Shown: positions 42,385 to 51,571, counted from the stretch's first letter. The stretch is DNA of 64,000 nt from Sphingomonas sp. SUN019 (GCF_024758705.1 NZ_CP096971.1:3005501-3069500), one strand, 5' to 3'. Notes: a model not told the origin generated them from the sequence alone. Numbers and translations are program-made.

Positions 42385-43742
42385 CGGCGGCCGCCACCGG
42401 TCGCTGGCGCGTCGCTCCCCGTGAGCCGACGGTCGCGCGCCCGGGCCAGATCGCGGCGCTGGGCAGCGCGGTTCTGGCGGGCGCATTGTTCCTGACGCCG
42501 TATCTGACGTGGCGCGTGCTGCCCGATATGCTGTTCACGATCAGCGATGCGCTGTTCCTGCTGGCGGCGCTGCTGTTGCTGGCGGGCAATGCGATCAACG
42601 CCACCCCGCTGCGCGGCCTGACGCTGCCGTGGATGGGTGGGCTGTTCGCCCTGTTGCTGGGCCTATTCGTCGCCAGCGTCCTGAACGACGATTCGTCGCG
42701 CTGGCTGATCGTGGCGGGGCAGTATTTCATGGCCTATGCGGTATTGCCGCTGCTGGTGATCCAGCGCGATCCGGCGCGATCGATCGCGATCTCCCGGCCG
42801 ATGCTGTACGGCGTGCTGGCGATGGAGCTGTTCGGGATCGCGGTCTATTTCGTCACCGGCGGTTCACGCGACGAGACAAAATGGATGGCGCACGAATTCA
42901 TCACCGGTGCGCACCGGTTGAGCACGTTCATGGCCGACGCGAACTGGAACGCGGCGATGATCGCGATGACGATGCCGTTCCTGCTGTATCTGTCGCGCGT
43001 CCGCGCCATCCCGACCGTGATCACGTACGCCGGACTGGTGGTGCTGGGGACTGCGCTGCTGCTGTCGGGATCGTTCACCGGGTTCACCAGCGCGGTCGCG
43101 GCGCTGCTGCTGTTCACCATCGTCGCCGGCGGATCGCACGCTTTTCGCATGGTCGCGGTGATCGCGGCGGCGCTCGGCGTGGCGTTCGCGATGGGATTGA
43201 CGCTGCCGTCGGTGTTCCAGGCCCGCGTCGCTGGCGCATTCGAGGCGGGCGACATCAATCAGGCGGGCACGTTCGCGGGCCGTTGGGAATTGATCAAGGA
43301 AGCATGGGGCATCGTGAACAACACGACCTGGGTCGGGCTGGGGGTCGACCGGTATCGGGTGGTCTCCGCGGACCAGGCCCCGGTTCACAACATGTACCTG
43401 CTGATCTGGGCCGAGGGCGGGGTGATCGCGCTGCTCGGCTGGCTGGCGATGATGCTGGCACCTTTGGTGGCGGCGCTGCGCGCGATGCGTCACGACCGCG
43501 CCGCCGCGGCGCTGGGGCTGGCGGTCCTGCTCGCGTTTTTCGCCTTCACGCTGGCGTCGCCGCATCTGTATGCGCGCAGTTTCATCGTGCCGTTGCTGTT
43601 GTCGATGGGCATCTCGCTGTCGGCCGGCGTGCAGCATAGGCTGACCGATCAACGCGCGGACCGATCCGAACGGATTACCACCTTCGGGAGTGAGGTACGT
43701 CGAAAGAACACCTCCCGACGGGGCGCGAAAGGCGTAGCTTGA
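42381..43742 (+). CDS. wzy: Wzy-like polysaccharide polymerase
   Basis: 453 residues with about ten hydrophobic helices and no other domain. The large periplasmic loop RWELIKEAWGIVNNTTWVGL, then VHNMYLLIWAEGGVIALLG, is typical of the O-antigen ligase/polymerase (Wzy_C) family, with the conserved His in VHN. GTG 42381 overlaps the sulfotransferase stop (GTGA). It polymerises lipid-linked repeat units in the periplasm with the Wzc-like co-polymerase. A WaaL-type ligase has a similar sequence, but the locus (wzx, wzc, opx) favours Wzy. The last 35 residues are a basic tail. Confidence 0.85.
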   Translation: MTAAATGRWRVAPREPTVARPGQIAALGSAVLAGALFLTPYLTWRVLPDMLFTISDALFLLAALLLLAGNAINATPLRGLTLPWMGGLFALLLGLFVASVLNDDSSRWLIVAGQYFMAYAVLPLLVIQRDPARSIAISRPMLYGVLAMELFGIAVYFVTGGSRDETKWMAHEFITGAHRLSTFMADANWNAAMIAMTMPFLLYLSRVRAIPTVITYAGLVVLGTALLLSGSFTGFTSAVAALLLFTIVAGGSHAFRMVAVIAAALGVAFAMGLTLPSVFQARVAGAFEAGDINQAGTFAGRWELIKEAWGIVNNTTWVGLGVDRYRVVSADQAPVHNMYLLIWAEGGVIALLGWLAMMLAPLVAALRAMRHDRAAAALGLAVLLAFFAFTLASPHLYARSFIVPLLLSMGISLSAGVQHRLTDQRADRSERITTFGSEVRRKNTSRRGAKGVA

Positions 43743-43778
43743 ACATCAGAATCGAACAGGTTGCGGGGGATCGGAATC

Positions 43779-44348
43779 ATGCATCGTCGATGCGCGCTGG
43801 CCGCGTTGCTGCTGCCGGCTCCGCTGCTTTTGTCCGCGTGTTCGAGCGGCCTGGGTGACCTGCCGCCGATCGAAAGCAGCGGTCCTGCGGTCTATCGGTT
43901 GGGGCCGGGCGACGAAATCCGGCTGGCGGTGTTCGGCTTCGACCAGATGAGCAACAGCTACACCATCAGCGACGACGGCACGATATCGCTGCCGCTGCTG
44001 AGTTCGGTCAAGGCGACCGGTCGTACGCCGCCCGAGTTGGAAACCGCCATCGCGGGCATCCTGCGCGAGCGGCAACTGGCCCCCAACGCCAGCGTCAGCG
44101 TGCAGGTAATGAAATACCGGCCGATCTATATCCTGGGCGAGGTGCAGAAGCCGGGGCAATATCCCTATGTGCCGGGCATGACCGTGACCACCGCGGTAGC
44201 GATCGCCGGGGGGTACACGTTCCGCGCGAACCAGAAGGCGGCGTCGGTGCGCCGCGTCACTCCTGCAGGAGGCACGCAGCGCCGCGCGGGTCCGAACGCC
44301 ACGATCCTGCCTGGCGATACGATCCGGGTGCCCGAAGCATGGTTCTGA
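43779..44348 (+). CDS. wza: Short outer-membrane polysaccharide export (OPX) lipoprotein
   Basis: 189 residues. Lipoprotein signal LLLPAPLLLSACSSG (lipobox LSAC). Poly_export domain: YRLGPGDEIRLAVFGFDQMS, then ISDDGTISLPLLSSVKATGR. One SLBB domain: KYRPIYILGEVQKPGQYPYV, then ATILPGDTIRVPEAWF. It ends there, without the extra SLBB domain and the C-terminal amphipathic helix of E. coli Wza; it belongs to the short OPX class (GumB-like), which needs a separate beta-barrel for passage through the outer membrane. GGGGGA precedes ATG 43779. Coupled (TGATG) to an outer-membrane protein gene. Confidence 0.9.
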   Translation: MHRRCALAALLLPAPLLLSACSSGLGDLPPIESSGPAVYRLGPGDEIRLAVFGFDQMSNSYTISDDGTISLPLLSSVKATGRTPPELETAIAGILRERQLAPNASVSVQVMKYRPIYILGEVQKPGQYPYVPGMTVTTAVAIAGGYTFRANQKAASVRRVTPAGGTQRRAGPNATILPGDTIRVPEAWF

Positions 44349-45595
44349 TGCCCGCCGTCCACGGCTCCGCCGGGTTGAAGCGTGCGATCGTCGGGGCGGC
44401 GTTGGTGGCGGCGCCAATGTTTCCCGCCCAAGCGCAGCAGGAGCGCCGCGGCGGATCGCCACTGGTCCTGCCGCGACCGGGACTGGAACCCGTGGTGCGG
44501 CAAATCGGCCCGGCCGAACTGCGGCTGGGCGTCGACGTTTCTGCGATATACGATTCGAACGTCTATGCGACATCGGCGAACGCGCGGGATGACGTGATCG
44601 CGGTGATCGCGCCGCGCGCCGAGATCGACTGGCAATCGCGCTCGACCAACGTCCATGGCGAAGCCTACGGAAATTTCCGGCAATATTTCGATACGACGCG
44701 CGAAAATTCGGCACAGTTCGGCGCGGAGGTTTCGGGCAGCACGCGGCTGTCGCCGACGCAGACATTGGATGCCCAATTAAGGTTCGACCGTGCGGTGCAA
44801 TCGCGCGCGGATCCGGAAGCGCGCGCGCCGACCAACGTATCGCCGCGCAAGATCAACCTGTTTTCGGGCGAAGTGGGCTATTCGTTTCGCGGCGGACCGT
44901 TCGAGGTGAAGCTGACGCCGGGCTTCGATCGCTATGATTTTCTCGATCGATCGGAACGCGATCGCAACATGAAATCCTATCGCGCCGCGGCGCGTGTCAG
45001 CTATCAGAGCGCGGCTCCAGTCGCGTTCTTCCTGGAGGGGTTCGCGACGCGGCGGAATTTCGACCTGCGACGGGATTTCAGCGGCGTCGATCGTGATGCG
45101 ACGACCTATGGCGCGTTGTTGGGCGCCAGCCGCGAGGTGTCGGGGCGGCTGCGCGGCAGCCTGGGCGTCGGCGTGTTTCGCGCCGAGGCGGATGATCCGG
45201 CGCTGCAATCCTACACCGGTATCGCGGTCGATGGGCGCGTCATCTGGTCGCCGCGCGCGCGCACCGCGCTGACCTTCGCGGCGTTTCGCGGGAATGTCGC
45301 CACGGTGCGGTCTGGCGCTTCGGGACGTACCGATACGCGCGCGTCGCTGCGGGTCGATCAAGAAGCGCGGCACAATCTGGTCTGGTACACGCAGGCGGGC
45401 TGGCGGCGTTCTTCGTTTCGTGGCGTCATCCCGAATAGTCAGGACATCTACGAGGGTCAGTTCGGCGCCGAATACATCCTCAGCCGCAATCTTTCGCTGT
45501 TTACGACCCTGACCGCGGCGGAGCGCAATGCCAGCCAGCCGCTCGATGAATTTTCCCGCTTCACCGGGCAGCTGGGGGTGCGCGCCAACTTCTGA
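44348..45595 (+). CDS. Outer-membrane beta-barrel protein of the export machinery
   Basis: 415 residues. Signal peptide with cleavage near AQA|QQE. The mature part has many alternating amphipathic strands with aromatic girdles (for example EVGYSFRGGPFEVKLTPGF) and ends in LGVRANF; a terminal Phe is typical of BAM substrates. I see at least 14-18 possible strands. Start ATG 44348 overlaps the opx stop (TGATG); ATG 44339 adds 3 residues. Short OPX proteins are known to depend on a Wzp-like porin, so this is a good candidate for the outer-membrane channel of the polysaccharide. Confidence 0.78.
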   Translation: MPAVHGSAGLKRAIVGAALVAAPMFPAQAQQERRGGSPLVLPRPGLEPVVRQIGPAELRLGVDVSAIYDSNVYATSANARDDVIAVIAPRAEIDWQSRSTNVHGEAYGNFRQYFDTTRENSAQFGAEVSGSTRLSPTQTLDAQLRFDRAVQSRADPEARAPTNVSPRKINLFSGEVGYSFRGGPFEVKLTPGFDRYDFLDRSERDRNMKSYRAAARVSYQSAAPVAFFLEGFATRRNFDLRRDFSGVDRDATTYGALLGASREVSGRLRGSLGVGVFRAEADDPALQSYTGIAVDGRVIWSPRARTALTFAAFRGNVATVRSGASGRTDTRASLRVDQEARHNLVWYTQAGWRRSSFRGVIPNSQDIYEGQFGAEYILSRNLSLFTTLTAAERNASQPLDEFSRFTGQLGVRANF

Positions 45596-45611
45596 ACCGG
45601 GAAGGCGAAAG

Positions 45612-47000
45612 ATGCCGTTCGCAGTGTCCAAGGGTGCCATGGTCGTGAGCCTGTTCGCTGCGGCGGTCGCTGCGTGCGGCAGCGACGCCGGTCCGAAGCA
45701 AAACGCTTCGGCCGCGGCGCCGGTCGCGCGTCTCACCGCGGTGCGGTCCGACGACCGGCTGGCCTTTCCGGGGGCAGAGGGTCACGGGCGCGGCGCGGCG
45801 GGGGGGCGCGGGGGGAGGATCATCGCGGTGACGACGCTGGCCGACGCCGGGCCGGGGTCGCTGCGGGCGTGCATCGACGCCGCCGGGCCGCGCGTCTGCG
45901 TGTTCCGGGTCGCAGGGCTGATCCGCTACACCACCAGGCGGCCGATGATCCAGAATCCGTTCATCACCATCGCGGGGGAAACCGCGCCCGGCGGCGGCAT
46001 CCTGATCGCGCATGCCGGGGGCAAGGGGGCTACAACCCCGTTCGTGATCAAGGATACGCATGACGTCGTGGTGCGGCATATCCGGGTGCGCAACGATCGC
46101 GACGGCGAACTGCGCCGCGCCGACAGCGCCTTCATCATCGAGAACAGCGACAATGTGATCCTGGATCACGTCAGCTCATCGTGGGCGCGTGACGAGAACG
46201 TCGGCGGCTATGCGCAGAACGACCGCATCACGATCTCCTGGTCGATCTTCGCGCAAGGCACGCCGCGGCACGACAAATGCGCGTTGCTGTCGAGCGATCC
46301 GAAAGGGCCGCAGCGCGTCAGCTTCCTGCACAATTTGTGCGCGCACAACGGCGATCGCAATCCGGACGTGAACTTCGCGCCGGGATCGTGCGTCGAGGTC
46401 GTCAACAACGTGCTGTACGACGCATCGCTGCAGTTCACCGAGATCTGGGAAAGCTATGGCGGCACGCCGGTCAACGTCGTCGGCAACATCTATCGCCGCG
46501 GCCCCAGCACGTCGCGCGAGGCGTTTGCGATCGATCGTCCGCTGATCGGATCGACCGGGCGGGCGCGGATCTATCAGCGCGACAATCTGATCGATGGCGA
46601 TGGGATTGTCGTGCCGCCCGTTGCGCAGGAGGCATTCGTCGCCGCGCCGGTGTGTCCGCTGAGCCTGAAGCCCGCCGCGGCGCGCGACGCCTATCCTGCG
46701 GTGCTGGCGCAGGCGGGGGCGTTTCCGCGCGACTGGTTCGACGAGCGCATGGTGTCGGAGGTGCGGACGCGCACCGGGCATATCGGAATGCCCGATCGCA
46801 CGCTGCCGCTGATCGATGCGGGCGTGCCCTACCCCGACAGCGACGGGGACGGCATGGCCGACGGTTGGGAACGCGCGCGGGGCCTGGACCCGGCAGTCAA
46901 CGACGCCTGGCGCGACCGCGACGGCGACGGCTGGGCAAATCTGGAAGAGTTCCTCGACTTCGCGCACCGTGAACGGTTGGCGGGGCGCGCGGTGCGGTAA
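45612..47000 (+). CDS. Lipoprotein pectate-lyase-like polysaccharide lyase
   Basis: 462 residues. Lipoprotein signal VVSLFAAAVAACGSD (lipobox). FPGAEGHGRGAAGGRGG is the classic N-terminus of PL1-type pectate-lyase-like beta-helix proteins. Repeated beta-helix turns follow (FVIKDTHDVVVRHIRVRNDR; FIIENSDNVILDHVSSSWA). Near the C-terminus two DxDGDG calcium motifs (DSDGDGMADGWE and DRDGDGWANLEE) form a thrombospondin-3/dockerin-like element. The last gene of the export operon; a lyase acting on the exported glycan, for trimming or release, is the simplest role. GAAGGCGAAAG precedes the ATG. Confidence 0.85.
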   Translation: MPFAVSKGAMVVSLFAAAVAACGSDAGPKQNASAAAPVARLTAVRSDDRLAFPGAEGHGRGAAGGRGGRIIAVTTLADAGPGSLRACIDAAGPRVCVFRVAGLIRYTTRRPMIQNPFITIAGETAPGGGILIAHAGGKGATTPFVIKDTHDVVVRHIRVRNDRDGELRRADSAFIIENSDNVILDHVSSSWARDENVGGYAQNDRITISWSIFAQGTPRHDKCALLSSDPKGPQRVSFLHNLCAHNGDRNPDVNFAPGSCVEVVNNVLYDASLQFTEIWESYGGTPVNVVGNIYRRGPSTSREAFAIDRPLIGSTGRARIYQRDNLIDGDGIVVPPVAQEAFVAAPVCPLSLKPAAARDAYPAVLAQAGAFPRDWFDERMVSEVRTRTGHIGMPDRTLPLIDAGVPYPDSDGDGMADGWERARGLDPAVNDAWRDRDGDGWANLEEFLDFAHRERLAGRAVR

Positions 47001-47003
47001 AGG

Positions 47004-47849
47004 TCAGTCGCCTTCCAGCAACAACCGCTCGACCTCCGAACCGCCGCCGTAGCGCTCATAAGCCATCAGCGTACCGTCGGCGCGGACGCGGAACAGGGTG
47101 CCGCGGTGGTCGTCGATGCCGTGCGTGCGCAGCACCAAAAGCCATGCGCCGGGGCCATCGAGGTAGCTCAGCACATTGACGATCGCGCGACGCAAGGCGT
47201 CGGGCGTGAAATAATGGATGTTCAGCAGGTTGGCGGCGCGGATGAACTGGAAGCGGGCGCGCAGCCGCGGGTTGTTCACGGTGATGTCGTCCTCGATCAG
47301 CGACACCGCGGATGCGCTGGACAGGCGTGGGCTGACCAGCATCACGGGATGCGTGAAGCGCTTTCGCCGCCGCCGGTCGCGAATCGCGCCGCCCAGCAGC
47401 CGGTCGGCTGACCAGCGCACCGCGGCCATGCCGGTGACATAGTCCAGCCGCCGCCGCCACGGCCGGAGCGACCGGCCCATCACCTCATATTGCAGGACGT
47501 GCCCCTCCGGCTCGACCAGCGCGCGGCACCCCCACGGCAGGTCGACCAGGTCGGCGCGCAGGAGGCGATCGGTGCCGGTGATCGTCACGTCATGGCCCGC
47601 CGCCCGCAACGCCGCGCGTAGTTCCAGCGTGGTGACGCCAGACGAGATGCCGAGGTCGAGCACCTCGCGCAGCTGCCCGCCTTCCGCGCCGATCCGTCGC
47701 GCGACCGCGGCGTCGATTGCGTCGAGGCGTCCGGGTTCGGTGCGTTTGAACGTGTCGTTGCCGGTCTTCAGCCCGCCGAAGAAGCGCGCCTCATGCGCGG
47801 CGGTGATCGCCTCGACCGGCATCGTGAAGAAATCGCTCGCCGCCAGCAC
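47004..47849 (-). CDS. SAM-dependent methyltransferase-like protein
   Basis: 281 residues. VLDLGISSGVTTLELRAALR is SAM motif I of a class I methyltransferase. The first 30 residues contain TAAHEARFFGGLKTGNDTFK, and the C-terminal part (RAANLLNIHYFTPDALRRAI, then GAWLLVLRTHG) resembles CheR-like/unknown methyltransferases with a substrate cap. Substrate unknown; possibly a sugar hydroxyl in the glycan made by the flanking operons. GTG 47849 has GGGGG upstream; ATG 47822 is an alternative. Convergent with the lyase gene (3-base gap) and divergent from the GT-C gene. Confidence 0.65.
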   Translation of the reverse strand: MLAASDFFTMPVEAITAAHEARFFGGLKTGNDTFKRTEPGRLDAIDAAVARRIGAEGGQLREVLDLGISSGVTTLELRAALRAAGHDVTITGTDRLLRADLVDLPWGCRALVEPEGHVLQYEVMGRSLRPWRRRLDYVTGMAAVRWSADRLLGGAIRDRRRRKRFTHPVMLVSPRLSSASAVSLIEDDITVNNPRLRARFQFIRAANLLNIHYFTPDALRRAIVNVLSYLDGPGAWLLVLRTHGIDDHRGTLFRVRADGTLMAYERYGGGSEVERLLLEGD

Positions 47850-48009
47850 CAGACGCCCCCGTCCTCGCCGCGAAGTCTGTGCGGCCTAGGCGACCATAGC
47901 AGCGCGTCTGCCAAAGCGGCGACGGCTTGGCGGGGGTACTCCCCCTGCGCGCTCGGCATCGCGGGCGGTGGGTTTATCGTTCGGCGGGCGGATCGCGGGG
48001 AGCGTTGCC

Positions 48010-49659
48010 ATGCACGAGATGACCGGCCGGGAAGATCGGCGGCTGCAGCCGGACACCGCGTCGCGCTGGCGCTGGGCGGCGCTGGCCGCGGCGTTGCTGT
48101 GCGTGCTGGCGATCGCGGCGCGGGTGATGGCGTTTCCGTTGCAGCATGACGAGCAATTCTATGTGAGCGCAGGCGTCTTGTTCTCATTCGACGGATTGTA
48201 TGACGGGCTGGGGTTCAGCCATCTGCCGAACCTGCCGATCCTGCTGGCCGCGATCTACGGGGTGACCGGGACCGACCATTACCTGTTCTTCGGGCGATTG
48301 CTGATCGTTGCCGCGTGGGGCGGGGCGCTGGGCGCGATGTGGCTGATTGGGCGCGCTTATGCGCGGAGCATGCTGGCCGCGGTGGCGCTGGTCGCGTTGC
48401 TGGCGTTCAACGTCGCGCTGCTCGACCAGACCGGCATGACGGTGACAAACAATTTCCTGCCCGTGCCGTTCATGCTGGGCGGACTGTACTGCTTTTTTCG
48501 CGCGGTCGACCGGCCGCTTCCGTCGATCTCGCTGGCAGCGGCGAGCGGATTGCTGCTGGCGTGCGCGGCGGGGCTGAAGGCGAATTACGCGGTGCTGATC
48601 GCGCCGGTCGCGATCGCCGCCCTGATCGCGCCGGCCGGGGGCGGATTCGCCGCGCGGGTGTCGCGGTTGATCGTGCCGATGGTCGTGGGCGGGTTGGTCG
48701 GGCTGGGGCCGTCATTGTGGTTTTTCGCGACCGACCCGGCGGGATTCATTGCGCACAATGTCGCGTTCCACCGCGGGCCGCAGCTGCATTACTGGGCGCT
48801 TCATGCCGATCCGGACGCGCCGCAGGTCATCGCGCTGCGCGACAAGCTGATCCTTGCACGGTCGCAGTGGTTTTCGGGCACGACGCTGGTGACCGCGGTG
48901 GCGATCGTGACACTGGCGTTCGCGGCCGGACGCCGATTGCTTGACTGGCGGATCGCGCTGGTGGCGGCGATGCTGGCGTTGTCGTTCGCGCTCTCGTTCC
49001 TGCCGACGCCCGCCTTTCCGCAATATTATACGATTCCGATCCCGTTCGCGGTTCTGCTGCTGGGGCTGATCGCGGGCGTGCTGGACGATGAGCGCCGCGC
49101 CGCTGCGCGACCGCTGCTGATTGCGGCGATCGCGGTGTCGGGGGTGATCGCTGCGCCGTTGCTGGTCGCCGCGCTGCCCACGGTCGCCGAGCCCAAGAAG
49201 GTCACGGGCGCGCGCGTCCACCGCGACGGCGCGCTGATCGCGGCGATGGCGCGCGCCGGCGGACGGACCGGCCGGATCGCGACCCTGGGGCCGCTGCACG
49301 CGCTGGAGGGGGGCGTGCCGATCTATCCAGGGCTTGCCCTGGGACCGTTCGTCTATCGCGCGCTGCAATGGGTTCCGGCGGACGAGCTGCGTCATTACCG
49401 CCATCCCGTCACGCCTGCGAGCGTAGGCGCGGTGCTGGATCGCGATCCGCCCGCCGCGGTGGTCGTGGGCTATGAGGGCGCGCTGGACCGGCCGTTGCTC
49501 GATTGGGCGCTGGCGCATGGTTACGTGCCGACGCGCATGAAGCTGCGCAATTCGGGCGATGCGGATCAGGCGATCGTGCTGGTCGCCCCGCTGGCTAGCG
49601 CACCTCGCGCAGCGCCGTCGACGCCTGCGATTCCAGCGACAGCGGTCCCGCGCCGTTGA
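48010..49659 (+). CDS. GT-C family integral membrane glycosyltransferase
   Basis: 549 residues with about ten membrane helices. The first periplasmic loop after TM1 carries LQHDEQFYVSAG with Asp47-Glu48, the metal/catalytic acid site of GT39/GT83-type (PMT/ArnT-like) enzymes that use polyprenyl-phosphate sugars. The C-terminal part beyond ~400 is soluble and periplasmic. Its convergent partner (65-base overlap) is a GtrB-like polyprenyl-phosphate glycosyltransferase, a natural donor-making enzyme. Likely decorates lipid A, the polysaccharide or a protein in the periplasm. Start ATG 48010. Confidence 0.82.
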   Translation: MHEMTGREDRRLQPDTASRWRWAALAAALLCVLAIAARVMAFPLQHDEQFYVSAGVLFSFDGLYDGLGFSHLPNLPILLAAIYGVTGTDHYLFFGRLLIVAAWGGALGAMWLIGRAYARSMLAAVALVALLAFNVALLDQTGMTVTNNFLPVPFMLGGLYCFFRAVDRPLPSISLAAASGLLLACAAGLKANYAVLIAPVAIAALIAPAGGGFAARVSRLIVPMVVGGLVGLGPSLWFFATDPAGFIAHNVAFHRGPQLHYWALHADPDAPQVIALRDKLILARSQWFSGTTLVTAVAIVTLAFAAGRRLLDWRIALVAAMLALSFALSFLPTPAFPQYYTIPIPFAVLLLGLIAGVLDDERRAAARPLLIAAIAVSGVIAAPLLVAALPTVAEPKKVTGARVHRDGALIAAMARAGGRTGRIATLGPLHALEGGVPIYPGLALGPFVYRALQWVPADELRHYRHPVTPASVGAVLDRDPPAAVVVGYEGALDRPLLDWALAHGYVPTRMKLRNSGDADQAIVLVAPLASAPRAAPSTPAIPATAVPRR

Positions 49660-50587
49660 GTTGAGCCTCGATGATTGGGGTCGGACGCGCCTTCGACTGC
49701 ATGAAGATGCGGCCGAGATATTCGCCGATGATCCCCAGGAACAACGCGTTCAGCATGATGCCGAGCAACAGAAGCAGCGTCGTCGTGGCGAAACCGGCGG
49801 GCCAGTTCTGTCCGAAGATCACGCGACCGGCGAGATAGCCGACGATCCCCAGCATTGTCGCGACGCCGACCGCGATGCCGACGCCGGATGCGACGCGCAG
49901 GGGAATCAGCGAATGGTTCAGCACGCCATCCATCGCGAGGCCGACCATCTTGCTGAACGGGAACTTGCTTTCGCCCGCGACCCGCGCAGCGCGATCGTAT
50001 TCGAAGCCGATCTGCGAAAAGCCCATCGAGCTGATCAGGCCGCGCAGATACGGGCTGGTGTCGCGCACCGCACGCAATTCCGTCAGCAGCCGCGCATCGA
50101 CCAGCCGAAATTCGCCCGCGTCGTGCGGCAGATCGTCCTCGCTCAGCGCGTTGACCATGCGGTAGAACCAGCGCCGCGACGCCGCGGTCAGCGGGCCGTC
50201 GGCCAGCGAGCGGCGCACGCCGTATACCACCTGATGACCCTGCCGCCACAACGCGAGCATTTCGGGAATGCGATCGGGCGGATCTTGCAGGTCGCAATCG
50301 ATCTGCACCGAACAATCGCCGCGCGCGCTTTGGTAGGCGATCAACAAGGATCGTTGATAGCCGTAGTTGCGCGCGAACCGGATCACGCGGACGCGCGGGT
50401 CGCGCTCGGCGATGGCGCGCAGCAGCGGGAAGGTGCGGTCGGTGGAATGGTTGTCGGTGAAGATGATCTCGCAATCGTGATCGGGTAGCGCGTCGAACAC
50501 CGCGACGATCGCGGCATAGGCGCGCTCGACGTTCGCCTCCTCATTATAGGCGGGCACCAGCACCGAGACGAGCGTGGGAGCGGTCAT
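49595..50587 (-). CDS. GtrB/DPM-like polyprenyl-phosphate glycosyltransferase (GT2)
   Basis: 330 residues. GT-A domain: LVSVLVPAYNEEANVERAYA, DNHSTDRT, RFARNYGYQRSLLIAYQSAR, and the IDCDLQDPP metal site. Two C-terminal membrane helices (about 232-258 and 268-300) with LNALFLGIIGEYLGRIF, the signature of GtrB/ArnC-type enzymes that make undecaprenyl-phosphate sugars. It is the last gene of the CDP-sugar operon (start overlaps the reductase stop by 4 bases), so its donor is probably the CDP-sugar made by that operon. No GtrA-type flippase is seen. Confidence 0.88.
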   Translation of the reverse strand: MTAPTLVSVLVPAYNEEANVERAYAAIVAVFDALPDHDCEIIFTDNHSTDRTFPLLRAIAERDPRVRVIRFARNYGYQRSLLIAYQSARGDCSVQIDCDLQDPPDRIPEMLALWRQGHQVVYGVRRSLADGPLTAASRRWFYRMVNALSEDDLPHDAGEFRLVDARLLTELRAVRDTSPYLRGLISSMGFSQIGFEYDRAARVAGESKFPFSKMVGLAMDGVLNHSLIPLRVASGVGIAVGVATMLGIVGYLAGRVIFGQNWPAGFATTTLLLLLGIMLNALFLGIIGEYLGRIFMQSKARPTPIIEAQLNGAGPLSLESQASTALREVR

Positions 50588-51561
50588 GCCGAGGCCGCCA
50601 TCGCAGACGCTGCCGTCGGAACTGCCACGCGATCGGGCAGTCGCGCTGCCCGGTGCGCACGCACCGTGCGCGCGACGCCGTCGCGCAGCGAGACCGCGGG
50701 CCGCCAGCCGAGTTGCGCGAAGGCGCGCGCGTTGCTGCCCCAGATGGTCCGCGCGCCGCGTCCGGCCGCATTGCCGAAATGGAGTCGCGCGGGATCATAG
50801 CCGCACGAACGCGCTACCAGATCGGCGATGTCGCGCACGGTCGGGGCCATGCCGGAGGACAGGTTGACGATGGCGCAGCCCGCGCGGTCGGCTGCGGCGA
50901 GGCGGCGGAGGCCGTCGATCGCGTCCTCGATGAAGATCATGTCGCGACGCGCCAGCGGTGCGTTGATCATACTGTCCTCACCCGCCAGGCAGCGATCGAT
51001 CAGCCACGGGAGCAGGAAGGTGCGTGACTGGCCCGGGCCGTAGGTCAACGCCAGGCGTGCGGTGCGGACCGGGAAGGGAAGTTGCGGCTGGAGCATCCGG
51101 CAATAATGCGCGCCCGCCACCATCGCGGCGGTATAGGGGGACAAAGGCTGTTCGCGCTGGTCCTCGTCAGAAGGAGTCGCCCCGTCGCCATATTCGGCGA
51201 GCGACCCGGCGCGGATGAACGCCTTCAGCGGCGGCCGGACGCTGACCGCTGCGGCGAGCAGGGCGATCAGATTGTCGAGATCGCCCAGCAATGCGCGGCG
51301 ATTGGGTTCCGGCGGCGGATTGCCACGCCCGGAATCGCTGGCCAGATGATAGATCAACGTCGGGCGCGCTGCCGCAACGCAATCCTCCACGTCGTACCGG
51401 TCGGACAGATCGATCGCATGCGTGGTGACACCGTCGATACCCAAGGAACTCGATCCCGGCCGGACGACGATGTGGACCTCGCTGCCCTCCGCCAGATGCC
51501 GTGCGGCAAGGCGCGCGCCGATGAAGCCCGCGCCCCCCGTGATCAGAACCCGCTCGGTCAT
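50584..51561 (-). CDS. NAD(P)-dependent sugar 4-ketoreductase/epimerase (extended SDR)
   Basis: 325 residues. VLITGGAGFIGARLAARHL is the GxxGxxG site. The usual catalytic YxxxK reads SPYTAAMVAGAHYCR, so the Tyr is present but Lys is replaced by Met/Val at the standard spacing. GPGQSRTFLLPWLIDRCLAG is a sugar-binding segment of the RmlD/ColC/RfbJ type. Downstream of the dehydratase and C-methyltransferase it should reduce the 4-keto group of the CDP-sugar, but loss of the Lys makes catalytic activity uncertain. It lies 10 bases after the methyltransferase gene and overlaps the GT2 gene by 4. Confidence 0.78.
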   Translation of the reverse strand: MTERVLITGGAGFIGARLAARHLAEGSEVHIVVRPGSSSLGIDGVTTHAIDLSDRYDVEDCVAAARPTLIYHLASDSGRGNPPPEPNRRALLGDLDNLIALLAAAVSVRPPLKAFIRAGSLAEYGDGATPSDEDQREQPLSPYTAAMVAGAHYCRMLQPQLPFPVRTARLALTYGPGQSRTFLLPWLIDRCLAGEDSMINAPLARRDMIFIEDAIDGLRRLAAADRAGCAIVNLSSGMAPTVRDIADLVARSCGYDPARLHFGNAAGRGARTIWGSNARAFAQLGWRPAVSLRDGVARTVRAHRAARLPDRVAVPTAASAMAASA

Positions 51562-51571
51562 CGCCGCGCCG

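Noticed and set aside
24676..47000. Sphingan (gellan/welan) gel cluster
   Set aside because: The typical set with rmlABCD and the known gel glycosyltransferase order is absent; this locus has amino-sugar, sulfotransferase and formyltransferase genes instead.
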